Source of the DNA: Yersinia mollaretii ATCC 43969 | GTDB taxonomy: Bacteria; Pseudomonadota; Gammaproteobacteria; Enterobacterales; Enterobacteriaceae | Assembly (NCBI RefSeq): GCF_013282725.1 | Contig: NZ_CP054043.1 | Span: 558,001-622,000 of the forward strand | DNA length: 64,000 bases | Direction: 5' to 3' | Part shown: positions 9,613 through 18,744 of the stretch, piece after piece | Position numbering within the stretch: position 1 is the first letter of the stretch | How the letters are laid out: the number at the start of each line of letters is the position of its first letter | Notes under the pieces: generated by a model | Database searches by the model: none | What the model was told of the DNA's origin: nothing | Seen by the model: only the letters and a program-made list of their open reading frames with translations | Program-made: the position numbers and the translations under genes

Positions 9613-11799
9613 TTACCAACCTGAGACTATTTTTAGTTCGCCATCTATCAGTTCAACTATCTGCCCGTCGTTGATTAACGTTGTGGCACCAGAGACCTGC
9701 ACCAGACAGGGAATGTTAATCTCACGGCAAATAACTGCCGCATGAGAAAGCAAACCACCTTCATTAGTAATCACTGCCGAACTACGTTTAATAAGATCAT
9801 ACATATTTGGTTGTGTCACATCAGAGACTAATATATCTCCATCCTTGAATTTATCATTCACTTTTTGATAGTTTTTAATATCATCACTATGGACAATAAC
9901 TGCTTTCCCCTTCGCGCTTCCTTTGCTCGCAATGATGCCCGATAAGTCAGAAACATTTTGTGTAACTTTTTCAAGTCGGTAGGTTATTTTTTTTGCGGAA
10001 ATCCCCTGACAAATAGTGAGAAGACCATTACTGCTGAGCCAAATCATATTATCGGTACGTTGCATTTTAACGTAGGAGTCTAATTTATCTCCATACATAA
10101 TTAACCGCTTAATATCATTAACTCGATAGGTTTTAAGGATATCATCAACTGTTTCATTGTATCTCTTGGCCAGAGAATGAAATAATGGATTTAGAAAATA
10201 GCCAATGCCTATCCAACCATTTTTCATTCTTTCTCTATTTATTGAAATTCTATTAATCAGATTTACTTTACTTTTAAACTCTGGATATTTAGACAAAATC
10301 CGCGTTTTATGGCACACGACTTCATTCGCATTATTCACCGTAGAAGCATCACTACTGATACTTTTCTGTTGGTAATAAATCGCTTCAAAAGCCAACATTT
10401 GTTGCTCAGCAGAATAATAGCTAAAAGCGATAAAAGGATATTTTTTGATATGAGCTAAAACACTATCAGGGGAAAATGGTTCAGATAATAGCTGTTGCCA
10501 GTCATTTTTCTCCTGAACAATAAGATTGTCCTCATCTGGCTTAAGTAATGATAGCAATTCGTCATGAGAAATTTCATCTAATAATGGGCTATAGACAAAA
10601 TGTAAGACTTGAGGCTCAGTTGCCGAATAGAGTGCAATATGATTAGCATAGAAACTCAGAGCCTGTTCAAAATGATTCAGTAATACTTTTGGTTTCATAT
10701 TATCAAAATCACAATCAACCAAATAATCAAAATACTCACGCTGTTGACTATAACAATGGTCAGCATAACCCATCATTTTTTCAATTTTGTTGATTGACAG
10801 TTCATCTGAGTGACTACTACGCGTAAAATATTGATATGTATTATTGTTTTTTTTAAGATATTTATCTGCACTGGTAAAAAAACAGGGATAGTCAGAAACA
10901 TTCTTTTTTGATGATTTTATGTTAAAACTATGCTCCATCATCCATAAAGGCCCTTGAGTTGACTCATTATAGTGAAAGTTACCCTTGGGAGGTTTTACTA
11001 ATTTCCCACTCGCCATCAAACTTAATTTATTACTTTTAGTTTTACTACTATTACTAATAGCAACTTCTTCAACTTTTTTTTCAAAAACCACTGGCTGACA
11101 TTTTAAAATATAAAGCTTATCGTAACTCCAACACCACTCTATATTAACCGGACCGCCAAATACGCGCTCTAATTCAAGTACAGTCCTACGCAACTCTTTT
11201 AATATTGTTGTGATCAACTCATTGTTAGCTATAGCACTTATACTTAATTTATTTTTAATTTTTTGTATTTGTTCGCTAAAAGCCTCATCACACCGATTCA
11301 GGTTGAGAGAAATAGGCACTAACTGATTTCCCGCGACGTTATGCGACATACCAGAAATCATTTCTATCAATAATTTTCCATTATCTCCCTGCGTTCCCCA
11401 ACTATGACAAATACCGGAAAATGCCCCATGCAGCATGGGTTGAACGATTACATTGACCGAGTATCCTGCCGGACCTGAGGCCATAACTGATTGGACTACC
11501 GTTAATAATTGATCTCTTGAAGTGTTCAACACCGTTAGACATTTGCCTGACAAAGAATGTGTTTTCTCATCCTCGGCGACCGAACTGGCTCGAACAGCAA
11601 CAGCATCAACCTGAAATAAGTCAAATGCGGCCAGTATGCGTTTCTGTACCAATACAGAGGTGATATCTACACCATAATCAATAACAAAACTGGCGGGAAT
11701 ATAATAACGATACTGTTGATATAAAATTGCCAAACTTCTGGCTTTTTCACCAACATGTGGGTATAAATCCGTGGTAATTTCATTAAGAAATAAAATCAT
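9613..11799 (-). CDS. PEP-synthase-like two-domain enzyme (ATP-binding domain plus swivelling phosphohistidine domain)
   Basis: The 728 residues begin with a PPDK/PEP-synthase N-terminal ATP-binding domain (GEKARSLAIL near 17-26, RASSVAEDE, SLSGKCLTVLN). They end with a PEP-utiliser mobile domain, NEGGLLSHAAVICRE, whose H686 is the expected phosphoryl carrier. The PEP-binding TIM barrel of true PEP synthase is absent. The middle third is an unassigned, mostly helical region. This layout is seen in rifampicin phosphotransferase (about 860 aa) and in ligases such as PigC/RedH of prodiginine biosynthesis, so it may phosphorylate or couple a small molecule. The ATG has AAAGG six bases upstream. 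A 22-bp direct repeat lies about 150-180 bases upstream. The substrate cannot be told from sequence. Confidence 0.75.
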   Translation of the reverse strand: MILFLNEITTDLYPHVGEKARSLAILYQQYRYYIPASFVIDYGVDITSVLVQKRILAAFDLFQVDAVAVRASSVAEDEKTHSLSGKCLTVLNTSRDQLLTVVQSVMASGPAGYSVNVIVQPMLHGAFSGICHSWGTQGDNGKLLIEMISGMSHNVAGNQLVPISLNLNRCDEAFSEQIQKIKNKLSISAIANNELITTILKELRRTVLELERVFGGPVNIEWCWSYDKLYILKCQPVVFEKKVEEVAISNSSKTKSNKLSLMASGKLVKPPKGNFHYNESTQGPLWMMEHSFNIKSSKKNVSDYPCFFTSADKYLKKNNNTYQYFTRSSHSDELSINKIEKMMGYADHCYSQQREYFDYLVDCDFDNMKPKVLLNHFEQALSFYANHIALYSATEPQVLHFVYSPLLDEISHDELLSLLKPDEDNLIVQEKNDWQQLLSEPFSPDSVLAHIKKYPFIAFSYYSAEQQMLAFEAIYYQQKSISSDASTVNNANEVVCHKTRILSKYPEFKSKVNLINRISINRERMKNGWIGIGYFLNPLFHSLAKRYNETVDDILKTYRVNDIKRLIMYGDKLDSYVKMQRTDNMIWLSSNGLLTICQGISAKKITYRLEKVTQNVSDLSGIIASKGSAKGKAVIVHSDDIKNYQKVNDKFKDGDILVSDVTQPNMYDLIKRSSAVITNEGGLLSHAAVICREINIPCLVQVSGATTLINDGQIVELIDGELKIVSGW

Positions 11800-11949
11800 A
11801 CATTGCCTTTAATTAAAATAGCCCATTTTTATATTTAATAAACCATACTTCCCAGGCTAAAAGTTAGTTAGCAACATTTATTAAATATAAAACAAACACG
11901 TTAATTAATAGAAGAATGCATTACTATATCATTGATGAAAAAAATAGAA

Positions 11950-11977
11950 TGTAGTCCAATCTCTATTGTACTGTAGG
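11950..11977 (-). promoter_or_regulatory. Candidate BvgA-type direct repeat upstream of the PEP-synthase-like gene
   Basis: In gene direction it reads TTTTTCCTACA and, 22 bases on, ACTACA (TGTAGG at 11972 and TGTAGT at 11950 on the plus strand), 150-180 bases before ATG 11799. The rest of the gap 11800-12149 holds a hairpin at 12063-12092 and no gene. Confidence 0.65.
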
Positions 11978-12062
11978 AAAAATACATAAATGGAAAAGAC
12001 AAATATGTAATAGATAGATACTGCGTTAAATTGGCGAATAACGTAGTAGGGAGAGATAATTA

Positions 12063-12092
12063 CCCCATATCAATTTTTGTACCGATATGGGG
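12063..12092 (-). terminator. Hairpin downstream of the first fimbrial operon
   Basis: CCCCATATC pairs with GATATGGGG across a 12-base loop, 58 bases after the adhesin stop codon. It is a likely 3' end structure for the fimbrial transcript, though the T-run is poor. Confidence 0.5.
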
Positions 12093-12149
12093 TTGAGCAT
12101 AAACACGTCAACATAAAGTAAGGCTAACGTATTATAAAATATCTATTTT

Positions 12150-13202
12150 TTATTCGTAAGCCAACGTCAACGTCGCTATAGCGGTAAATTTACCAACTTC
12201 AACGCTAGGATTGGTCTGGTAATATTGCGGTATTAAGGTCAGAGTTACATCATTTGGGTCTATTGAACTTTTTATTGGAAAGTTCCCATCAGCACCGATC
12301 CAACTCGCATCCGGTCCAAAAGTAATAGGGGCTGCCGATGAAAAACCTGTTGATGTTGAATATAAAAATTGGATACCCACCCCTAAATCTACCGGACTTT
12401 GAACGGTTAACACATTACTGATATTACCCCGATTCGATCCATCACTCATAACACCATAGACCGCAGTATCTGCGTCACAAGATAAATTTATCGTAACAAT
12501 ATCTGTTGTAGGCACCACTGTCCCAACACCGATAAAGCGATTCAAAGAAGCCGGAGCCATAATTGTCGATGCCACGGAATCGGCCCGACATCCTTTATTC
12601 CCTACCGTCATATTAATATCATTAAGAGTAACTGTCGTGGGATTATAACCAAAACCATTGGTAAAACTTAGTGTACCTGCTCTTTGCGGCGAAATTGTAT
12701 ATTTCTGTGGAGAAGGAGTTACTCCCGTTGTTACTAGTTTAGCCCAATAAGTTACATTAACAAAACTGTCATAAGCACCATCAATAGCAGTGTTATGATA
12801 TAATATGTTGGCGGTAGTATCTTGAATAGCTACAGAAAAGCGAAACTTATCTGTTTTGTCATTGCTTATCCGCAATACTATTCCTATTCCAGGAATACCT
12901 GTTTCATAAATTGTATATGTATTACTACCTTCATAATAAAAACTCCCAGTAGAAGGCAGTTGGCTCTCGTAACTAATAGTGTTCCACAGAGAGTTTTGAC
13001 CACCAACATGATCCTGAGGAGTCGCCTGCCAATCACTGAGAGCCTCTCCTATACTAGGTACAGCGCCGGAAGCAAAATTGCTTATATAATCTGTTGGTAC
13101 AACAGAAAAACTGGAGTTATTAACTTCCGCATACGACTTTATAAATAACACTGGAGCCGCAGACAAGAAAAGGCCAATGAATATACTACGAAATAAATTC
13201 AT
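12150..13202 (-). CDS. Two-domain fimbrial tip adhesin
   Basis: The 350 residues start with a signal peptide (cleavage near KSYAE) and are followed by an N-terminal lectin-like region of about 190 residues. A C-terminal pilin domain of about 150 residues has a Cys pair (NKGCRADS, NLSCDAD) and ends in the beta-zipper type motif ATLTLAYE. That is the form of FimH/MrkD-type tip adhesins: the first domain binds the receptor and the second is incorporated by the chaperone and usher. It is the last gene of the operon; its ATG overlaps the stop of the minor subunit gene (TAATG), so it is translationally coupled. The receptor domain is not one I recognise. Confidence 0.85.
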   Translation of the reverse strand: MNLFRSIFIGLFLSAAPVLFIKSYAEVNNSSFSVVPTDYISNFASGAVPSIGEALSDWQATPQDHVGGQNSLWNTISYESQLPSTGSFYYEGSNTYTIYETGIPGIGIVLRISNDKTDKFRFSVAIQDTTANILYHNTAIDGAYDSFVNVTYWAKLVTTGVTPSPQKYTISPQRAGTLSFTNGFGYNPTTVTLNDINMTVGNKGCRADSVASTIMAPASLNRFIGVGTVVPTTDIVTINLSCDADTAVYGVMSDGSNRGNISNVLTVQSPVDLGVGIQFLYSTSTGFSSAAPITFGPDASWIGADGNFPIKSSIDPNDVTLTLIPQYYQTNPSVEVGKFTAIATLTLAYE

Positions 13203-13735
13203 TACTGATACTCCAAATAGAAAGTCGCCGTTGCATTAGCAATCCCCGCCTTTAATGGCGCACCGGTGGATTGATATTGAGCATAAAAATTCAATATCGT
13301 GTTATCTGGAGATGAAGGATCCAAATTATAAGCCGTGCTTGCCGGAACCGAGGTATTCAGAGGAATCGCAGTTATGCGATCCTCTGCTAGAAACCCCACT
13401 GCCATGCCTGTCGCCGAGCCAGCAGCCGTTGGGTTATCTAATTGTAATAAATCCGTATTGACTGGATCCGCATTTCCAGTGAAAGAAACCTTTACGCCTT
13501 TTGCCGCTGCTCGGCAATTAGTCAATTCAATGGTAAACGCTGTTGTCCCAGTGACTTGCCCCGGGTAGGTAAAGGTCTTTAAAGCGACATCGCCGATAGG
13601 CACAGAAATATTCTCCACCACCACATCACAGCTGTTATCCGCAATGCTGCCGCTGATATCGATCATCACATCATAGGCTAATGATACAGGGCTAAATAAC
13701 AGGCCGGCAGAGAGATAAAAAGCATTTTTTTTCAT
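13202..13735 (-). CDS. Minor fimbrial subunit
   Basis: This pilin has 177 residues. The start is taken at the ATG of MKKNAFYL, which overlaps the usher stop as TAATG; a longer reading from 13744 is unlikely. A signal peptide ends near SLAYD. Features of the Fimbrial family are the DNSC...LTNC cysteine pair, GDVALKTF and the C-terminal ATFYLEYQ donor-strand region. Its place between usher and adhesin fits an adaptor connecting the tip adhesin to the shaft. Confidence 0.87.
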   Translation of the reverse strand: MKKNAFYLSAGLLFSPVSLAYDVMIDISGSIADNSCDVVVENISVPIGDVALKTFTYPGQVTGTTAFTIELTNCRAAAKGVKVSFTGNADPVNTDLLQLDNPTAAGSATGMAVGFLAEDRITAIPLNTSVPASTAYNLDPSSPDNTILNFYAQYQSTGAPLKAGIANATATFYLEYQ

Positions 13736-16377
13736 TACACACACTCCGCCGTTGCGTAACTGATTTCATTATGTTCGCTGTTTTCTGGTAGTTGATATTG
13801 CGCACTACACTGCCCTTGAGGCCCATCGGCCCAACGCACCTGCAATTGTCCGCTTAATGGTAAACCAGACAGATAAACCACGCCGTCGTCAGAAACAATG
13901 CTTGGGTTATCAACACCCGGTTGAGTGACTAAAGCACCAAAAGGCACCGCTTTGCCCTGATAAGTCAGACTCATCAAGCTACGCACACCAATTCGTGCAT
14001 TAAAATCAGCTTTCACTAGTGCCCCACGGGTCGGAACGACATTCAGTGCTGCATTATCCAGCTCAATATTATTCGCCAGAGTATTCGTATCTAAGGCCAC
14101 CCGATTGTTACGGTAAGCAGAAGCAGAAGGCAGTACAGCATATCCCCAGAGGTCAGTTTTCACACCAGTACCATTGGCAACAGAAACCCCTTTGGCACCT
14201 TGGGCTTTTATCAGGACATTGGCATCACTGAGTGGCTGGCTAAGCGTGACACCTTCAGAATGAACAACTACACCGCCACGCAATCCGTAGTTAATCCGCG
14301 TATCGCCGCCACTGTAGTTATATCCGGCATTGGCTGTACCGTAAGTCCCTCGGTAGTTCATCGAAGCATTGCTACTGGTATCTCCCCCCCGGTTTGCATA
14401 GCTTTGCTGCAAGCTATAGCTCAGGTTGTTCTTATCCAGCAACGAGCCACTGACACCGGCACTTTGTTGCATTTTGCCATGGTTATCCATGGTGTTTCTG
14501 TAGTTGGCATACATGTTATTGGTATTGCGACGCGGGGTACCACCAGAGGAGAGCCACCGATTAAGCGGGAAGGACACACCCAGCGAGAAAGCCTGATCAG
14601 CATTGCTCAACCACGGGTTTTTATTGTAGTTGTAAGCTAGGGAGTAATTAATATTATTGATATTGGTGTTATAACCCACCTGAAAAAGCTCATTAGTTTT
14701 GTTGGTATTCCAGTAACTCTTTTGGTTAGCACTTAGAAATGCCGTGCCGTTCGTACCTGCCGCTTCCACTCGCTGGTTGACGGTGAGTTGTAGATTGCCA
14801 CGCGGGGTATAGTAAAGATTGTAATACCCGGCTAAGCTCGGTTTAACCGATACCACACCATCTTGCATAGCAACATCATGGTTACCGACCATCATTCTGT
14901 TGGTGGTATCCGCTAGCGTATAAAAACCCTGAGTAGAATAGCGATAACCAGCTAACTGAAGGTTAGTTCCTAGTGAGCTAAGGGATTTCCCATACAGTAA
15001 ACGTACTGATTGCCCGCTATGTTTGCTGTCGTCAACCAAGGTGCTATTAGCTGTAGTGGCATCGAGGGAAACAGCCCCCCAATCTCCCATATTTTTACCC
15101 ACCCCCAGCAAGAAGGCAGTGTAATTATTTGACCACTGGGTGCCGGTATAAACCGTGGTATTATGCGGTAATCCCCATAGCAAACTCCCTTGAGCAAAAG
15201 GTGGCGTTTCCTGATCACGATTGCTACGTATTTTACCGCCAGTCAGGCTGTATTTCATTCGCCCTTCTCGCTGCAATTTAGGCACTGTTGCATAAGGCAC
15301 GGTATAACTGTTAATACTGCCATCCGCTTCCGTCACGCTGACTTGCAAATTACCACTGGAGCCGGTTGGGAATAAATCATCAATAACAAAAGCACCTGAG
15401 GGGACAAACGTTTCATAAATGACATAGCCATTTTGCCGAATGGTAACCTGAGCGTTACTGCGTGCAATCCCACGTACTATTGGCGCAAAACCACGCTGGC
15501 TATCCGCCAACATGCTGTCGTCTGAATTTAATTGGCCCCCCTGATAACCAACACTATCAAACACATCGCTGCTGCTATTAGCCTGACCTATCGTCAGATT
15601 ACTTTTCAGTGACACAATATTGCGTTGGGCATAGCTGTTAATATTCTGCCAATTACCCTTAGCATTTTTACCACTTTTATTCCAAGTAGAGAAATTGCGT
15701 AAGCGCCAAGCATCCAGATTAATGCCACTGTCCAGATTCAGGAAATAGTTATCCTGATTGAAATCACCTCTGGAGTTAGAGCCTACAAAATTATAATTAA
15801 TCAATGCGGCGGTTATACCATTATCCCAACTTTCAATCGGCACTTCACCACGAGCACTCTTATTTAGCATCGCCTGAGGAATACTAATATCCAGCCGTAG
15901 TTTTTCTAGATTCAAATTGCTGATGGCATCTGGGATATAGTTCTCCAGTTGTACGCAGCGCCCAGCATCTAGATTGGCTAATGCCGGAACTGCAGCCAGA
16001 TTAATATTTAATTGGCTAATTTTCTCAACAGGAATGCAGGCCGAGAGTGATGCGCTATTTGTTGTTTTGGTGGTAGCGGCATTGCGTGGTTGAAAATCAA
16101 TATCATCAGTACCAATTGACTTATCATTAACAAAAATATCTACCCGATAAATACCTGGTAGTGATGTATCACCCCGCTCGAAGTGAGATAGATCCGCCAC
16201 TTTACTGGGGTCATCAGCCAAAAATGCCGGATCGAAATAGACACCTGCATTAGCCTCAGTCGTATGCAATGCGGTGACTAATAACAAAGCTATTGGCGTT
16301 GGACGAAAACACTTTCGTGTTTTTTTCAAAAGATCACCAAACAATAAATAAATTGGTGCCGGAGTATAATTCAACAT
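13735..16377 (-). CDS. Outer-membrane fimbrial usher (FimD/PapC family)
   Basis: This usher of about 880 residues carries a long signal peptide (mature start near GVYFDPAFLADDPS), an N-terminal chaperone-binding domain, a 24-strand barrel region with FAPIVRGIARSNAQVTIRQNGY and a plug. The C-terminal domains end with CSAQYQLP and a last Cys. The first in-frame ATG (16389) overlaps the GGAAGGG ribosome site of the second ATG at 16377, which is the better start. It accepts chaperone-subunit complexes and threads the pilus through the outer membrane. It is preceded by the chaperone and overlaps the minor subunit gene. Confidence 0.93.
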   Translation of the reverse strand: MLNYTPAPIYLLFGDLLKKTRKCFRPTPIALLLVTALHTTEANAGVYFDPAFLADDPSKVADLSHFERGDTSLPGIYRVDIFVNDKSIGTDDIDFQPRNAATTKTTNSASLSACIPVEKISQLNINLAAVPALANLDAGRCVQLENYIPDAISNLNLEKLRLDISIPQAMLNKSARGEVPIESWDNGITAALINYNFVGSNSRGDFNQDNYFLNLDSGINLDAWRLRNFSTWNKSGKNAKGNWQNINSYAQRNIVSLKSNLTIGQANSSSDVFDSVGYQGGQLNSDDSMLADSQRGFAPIVRGIARSNAQVTIRQNGYVIYETFVPSGAFVIDDLFPTGSSGNLQVSVTEADGSINSYTVPYATVPKLQREGRMKYSLTGGKIRSNRDQETPPFAQGSLLWGLPHNTTVYTGTQWSNNYTAFLLGVGKNMGDWGAVSLDATTANSTLVDDSKHSGQSVRLLYGKSLSSLGTNLQLAGYRYSTQGFYTLADTTNRMMVGNHDVAMQDGVVSVKPSLAGYYNLYYTPRGNLQLTVNQRVEAAGTNGTAFLSANQKSYWNTNKTNELFQVGYNTNINNINYSLAYNYNKNPWLSNADQAFSLGVSFPLNRWLSSGGTPRRNTNNMYANYRNTMDNHGKMQQSAGVSGSLLDKNNLSYSLQQSYANRGGDTSSNASMNYRGTYGTANAGYNYSGGDTRINYGLRGGVVVHSEGVTLSQPLSDANVLIKAQGAKGVSVANGTGVKTDLWGYAVLPSASAYRNNRVALDTNTLANNIELDNAALNVVPTRGALVKADFNARIGVRSLMSLTYQGKAVPFGALVTQPGVDNPSIVSDDGVVYLSGLPLSGQLQVRWADGPQGQCSAQYQLPENSEHNEISYATAECV

Positions 16378-16484
16378 ATTCCCTTCCATTATTTCACGGA
16401 ATAATTATTAATCCCTCACCTAAAACGCAAACGGATCAGCAAAGAATTTTTTATTTATAGCCACCACGTTAATAGTATTAAGTA

Positions 16485-17174
16485 TTATTTACGACCAACA
16501 GTTAATCCGCCAAAGTCATTAATAGTAGAATAGGCAATATTTCCTACAGCACCGGCAGGAATTGGCATTTTCATTTCACTCCCCGGCTCAACCATAACAT
16601 TAGGCAATAATTTACCGCCGACAGAAACTTTACTTAAGGTGATGAAATAAGGTGTTGGGTTGTTCACTACCAGCTCTTTTCCCCTTTGCTCAACCAACAG
16701 TTTTTGTTGAGCATCATCAACATTCATTGTCAAATTTGAAGGGCGATAAAATAGTTTAATACGACTGGCAACAGCAATTTGCAAACTGTTTTCATTGACG
16801 TTGTCGGCTTTTTTATCTTTGGATGGTATAGCTTTAACCACGATCCTATAGGCACTCTCTTTATCAGTGGGTAGAGCCTTACCAGTATAGGTAATACGTA
16901 ATGAATTCTCACTCATGGGTTTAATCATAAACAGCGGTGGTGTGATAACAAAATCATTTACTTTTTTACCCTGATTATCTTCAACCCAAGATTGGATAAG
17001 GAAAAAACCCTTTTCATCACTGTTTCTAACAGATAAAGAAACCTGTTTATTTTCAGAAGGATAAATTACACGTGTTGCCCCCAATCCTACCCCCCCCGCA
17101 TAAGCTACTAACGGCAAAAATAGTGAAGAAAGCAAAGACAGGATGGCACATTTTTTTAATAATTGAGTAACCAA
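16485..17174 (-). CDS. Periplasmic fimbrial chaperone (FimC/PapD family)
   Basis: The 229 residues have a signal peptide ending at AYA (about residue 26). Two Ig-like domains follow: GATRVIYPSENKQVSLSVRN with the conserved Arg, YRIVVKAIPS, and IKLFYRP, which marks the subunit-binding strand. The C-terminal domain has NPTPYFITLSKVSVGG. The start is a TTG seven bases after AAGGAG. It folds pilins by donor-strand complementation and delivers them to the usher encoded just downstream. Confidence 0.93.
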   Translation of the reverse strand: MVTQLLKKCAILSLLSSLFLPLVAYAGGVGLGATRVIYPSENKQVSLSVRNSDEKGFFLIQSWVEDNQGKKVNDFVITPPLFMIKPMSENSLRITYTGKALPTDKESAYRIVVKAIPSKDKKADNVNENSLQIAVASRIKLFYRPSNLTMNVDDAQQKLLVEQRGKELVVNNPTPYFITLSKVSVGGKLLPNVMVEPGSEMKMPIPAGAVGNIAYSTINDFGGLTVGRK

Positions 17175-17232
17175 AAAAGACTCCTTAAAATAAATACGTA
17201 AACTTGGTGGTTACCGTCGCTATAGAGGCTGT

Positions 17233-17784
17233 CTATTGATAGGTAACCATAAAGTTTGCGGCGGCATTGCTTGAGCCACTCGTCACCACAGGCAGGGTTG
17301 AACGGTATTTAGCAAAGAAATGTAATGTATTAGTACCACGGCTTAATAAACTAAAATCTTTCGGCGGGGCATTGATGGGCAACAGATTATTATCAGCATC
17401 AAATAAGGCAATACCGACGCCATTCGCCATATTTCGTTCAGTAATTGTCGCTAAAATAGTAGGATCACGTTCATCGGCGACACCGATAAAACTAATACCC
17501 ACCGATTGACTGGTCGTTACCGAGCAATTATTTAACTGAATACTAAAAGGAGCAGCACTCACACTGCTACCTGAAGCTGTAAATTGAGCATTGTTGACTT
17601 GATCTAAGCGAATTTCTTGTTTTCGGCTATCAATATCAACCAGACAAGCGGCATCAATAACATCGCCAATAAAGTTGAGTTCGCCTCCAGGCAAAGTCAC
17701 TACGGTATTATTATGACCAGAAGCAAATGCGCCCGGCAGGGATAAAACGACAAAAACCCCTGCCAGAATATAATGTTTATACAT
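17233..17784 (-). CDS. Fimbrial subunit (second pilin of operon 1)
   Basis: This 183-residue pilin has a signal peptide ending near AFASG, GELNFIGDVIDAACLVD and LNNCSVTT cysteines, GIALFDADNN and a C-terminal AAANFMVTYQ strand. It is paralogous to the first pilin encoded upstream (17877-18425) and may be a minor or terminating subunit like FimI. A stem-loop separates the two pilin genes. The chaperone gene follows after 58 bases. Confidence 0.88.
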   Translation of the reverse strand: MYKHYILAGVFVVLSLPGAFASGHNNTVVTLPGGELNFIGDVIDAACLVDIDSRKQEIRLDQVNNAQFTASGSSVSAAPFSIQLNNCSVTTSQSVGISFIGVADERDPTILATITERNMANGVGIALFDADNNLLPINAPPKDFSLLSRGTNTLHFFAKYRSTLPVVTSGSSNAAANFMVTYQ

Positions 17785-17825
17785 TCCAGTTACCTTCTTT
17801 ATATATCTGATTTAAATCATTACAA

Positions 17826-17858
17826 GTAATAAGATATCTTGTTAAGGATACTTATTAC
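17826..17858 (-). other. Stem-loop between first and second pilin genes of operon 1
   Basis: GTAATAAG pairs with CTTATTAC and, after a one-base bulge, TATC with GATA, closed by an eight-base loop. It lies 18 bases after the major pilin stop. Such hairpins commonly stabilise the major-pilin mRNA or reduce read-through. Confidence 0.55.
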
Positions 17859-17876
17859 CTGTCATTGATCTCTTCG

Positions 17877-18425
17877 TTAGGTATAGGTCACACTAAACGT
17901 CATAGTCGCATTCGTATTGCCGTCGGTTACCGTGGCTGCAGTACTAATAAATTGAGCAAAATAAGTCAGAACATTAGTTACACCAATCAAAGTGAAATTA
18001 CTGTTCGCACTCCCATCGAATTTCACAGCATCGCCATTTGGATCAGTGATGTGAATACCTATTCCCGTTGCAGCAGTACTCGTCGCCCCCATACCGGCAG
18101 CAAGTATCTCCTGATTGGCATTAGCGACTGACCCGGTAAACAGCACCCCCACTTGTGAAGCAACATTGGTGTCACATTGGTCCAATATGATGGTGAATGC
18201 GGTTTTAGCTGAAGACAGTTTATTTGCTCCACCATCAAGCTCAGCAAGGCGCACCTGTCCCATATCGATAGTTTGGTTAGAGGATTTGGCACTTACCGCA
18301 CAAGCGGCATTAACGGCGTTCCCTGTAAAATTAATAGTGCCGCCATATATTGGTGTGGCTGCATTTATTTGAGTAGTAGTAGCCAGGAACGCCATAGCGA
18401 AGGAATTAAGCAGTATTTTCTTCAT
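17877..18425 (-). CDS. Major fimbrial subunit of operon 1 (type 1-like pilin)
   Basis: This 182-residue pilin is started at the ATG preceded by GGAG six bases away (MKKILLNSFAMAF); upstream in-frame ATGs lack ribosome sites. The signal peptide ends at QINA. The mature protein has GTINFTGNAVNAACAVS and LDQCDT cysteines, GIGIHITDPNGD and the C-terminal ATMTFSVTYT strand, all typical of FimA-family pilins. As first gene of the operon, followed by a hairpin, it is most likely the shaft subunit. A 22-bp direct repeat lies about 250-270 bases upstream. Confidence 0.9.
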   Translation of the reverse strand: MKKILLNSFAMAFLATTTQINAATPIYGGTINFTGNAVNAACAVSAKSSNQTIDMGQVRLAELDGGANKLSSAKTAFTIILDQCDTNVASQVGVLFTGSVANANQEILAAGMGATSTAATGIGIHITDPNGDAVKFDGSANSNFTLIGVTNVLTYFAQFISTAATVTDGNTNATMTFSVTYT

Positions 18426-18484
18426 GTTCATCTCCATAGATATTTTTCGCGCATGTGCAGATACATACCTGCACTCACGTTTAC

Positions 18485-18509
18485 ATAACTCTCTTAAAAG
18501 CAGAGTTAT
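18485..18509 (-). other. Hairpin in the leader of fimbrial operon 1
   Basis: ATAACTCT pairs exactly with AGAGTTAT around a nine-base loop, about 60-85 bases before the major pilin ATG. It may shape the 5' leader of the fimbrial mRNA. No riboswitch class is recognised. Confidence 0.4.
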
Positions 18510-18670
18510 CATGCATACATACGCCTGTGACTTACGGGCGTAAATTGCAAAAAATTTCCTGGAGAAAATATGAAACTATTAGTAATTATGAGAATGGCCT
18601 TGATCTAATCAGGCTTTATTTTTTCTTTTACAACACTTTTTATAAGCTAGCATTATGAAAAACATTCGTA

Positions 18671-18698
18671 TGTAGTCATATCGAATTTTGGATGTAGG
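18671..18698 (-). promoter_or_regulatory. Candidate BvgA-type direct repeat upstream of fimbrial operon 1
   Basis: Read toward the operon: GGTATTTCCTACATCC and, 22 bases on, ACTACA (plus-strand TGTAGG at 18693 and TGTAGT at 18671). It lies 246-273 bases before the pilin ATG, just after the end of the EAL gene. Confidence 0.65.
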
Positions 18699-18744
18699 AA
18701 ATACCTGTAACGGGTAAAGAATCAGAACAAAAATCATGCTCAAA

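Noticed and set aside
14200..14640. Antisense frame of 146 codons within the fimbrial usher gene
   Set aside because: Shadow of the usher coding sequence; low-complexity composition, no start context or homology that I can recognise. The same holds for other long antisense frames in T6SS, bvgS and zir-like genes.
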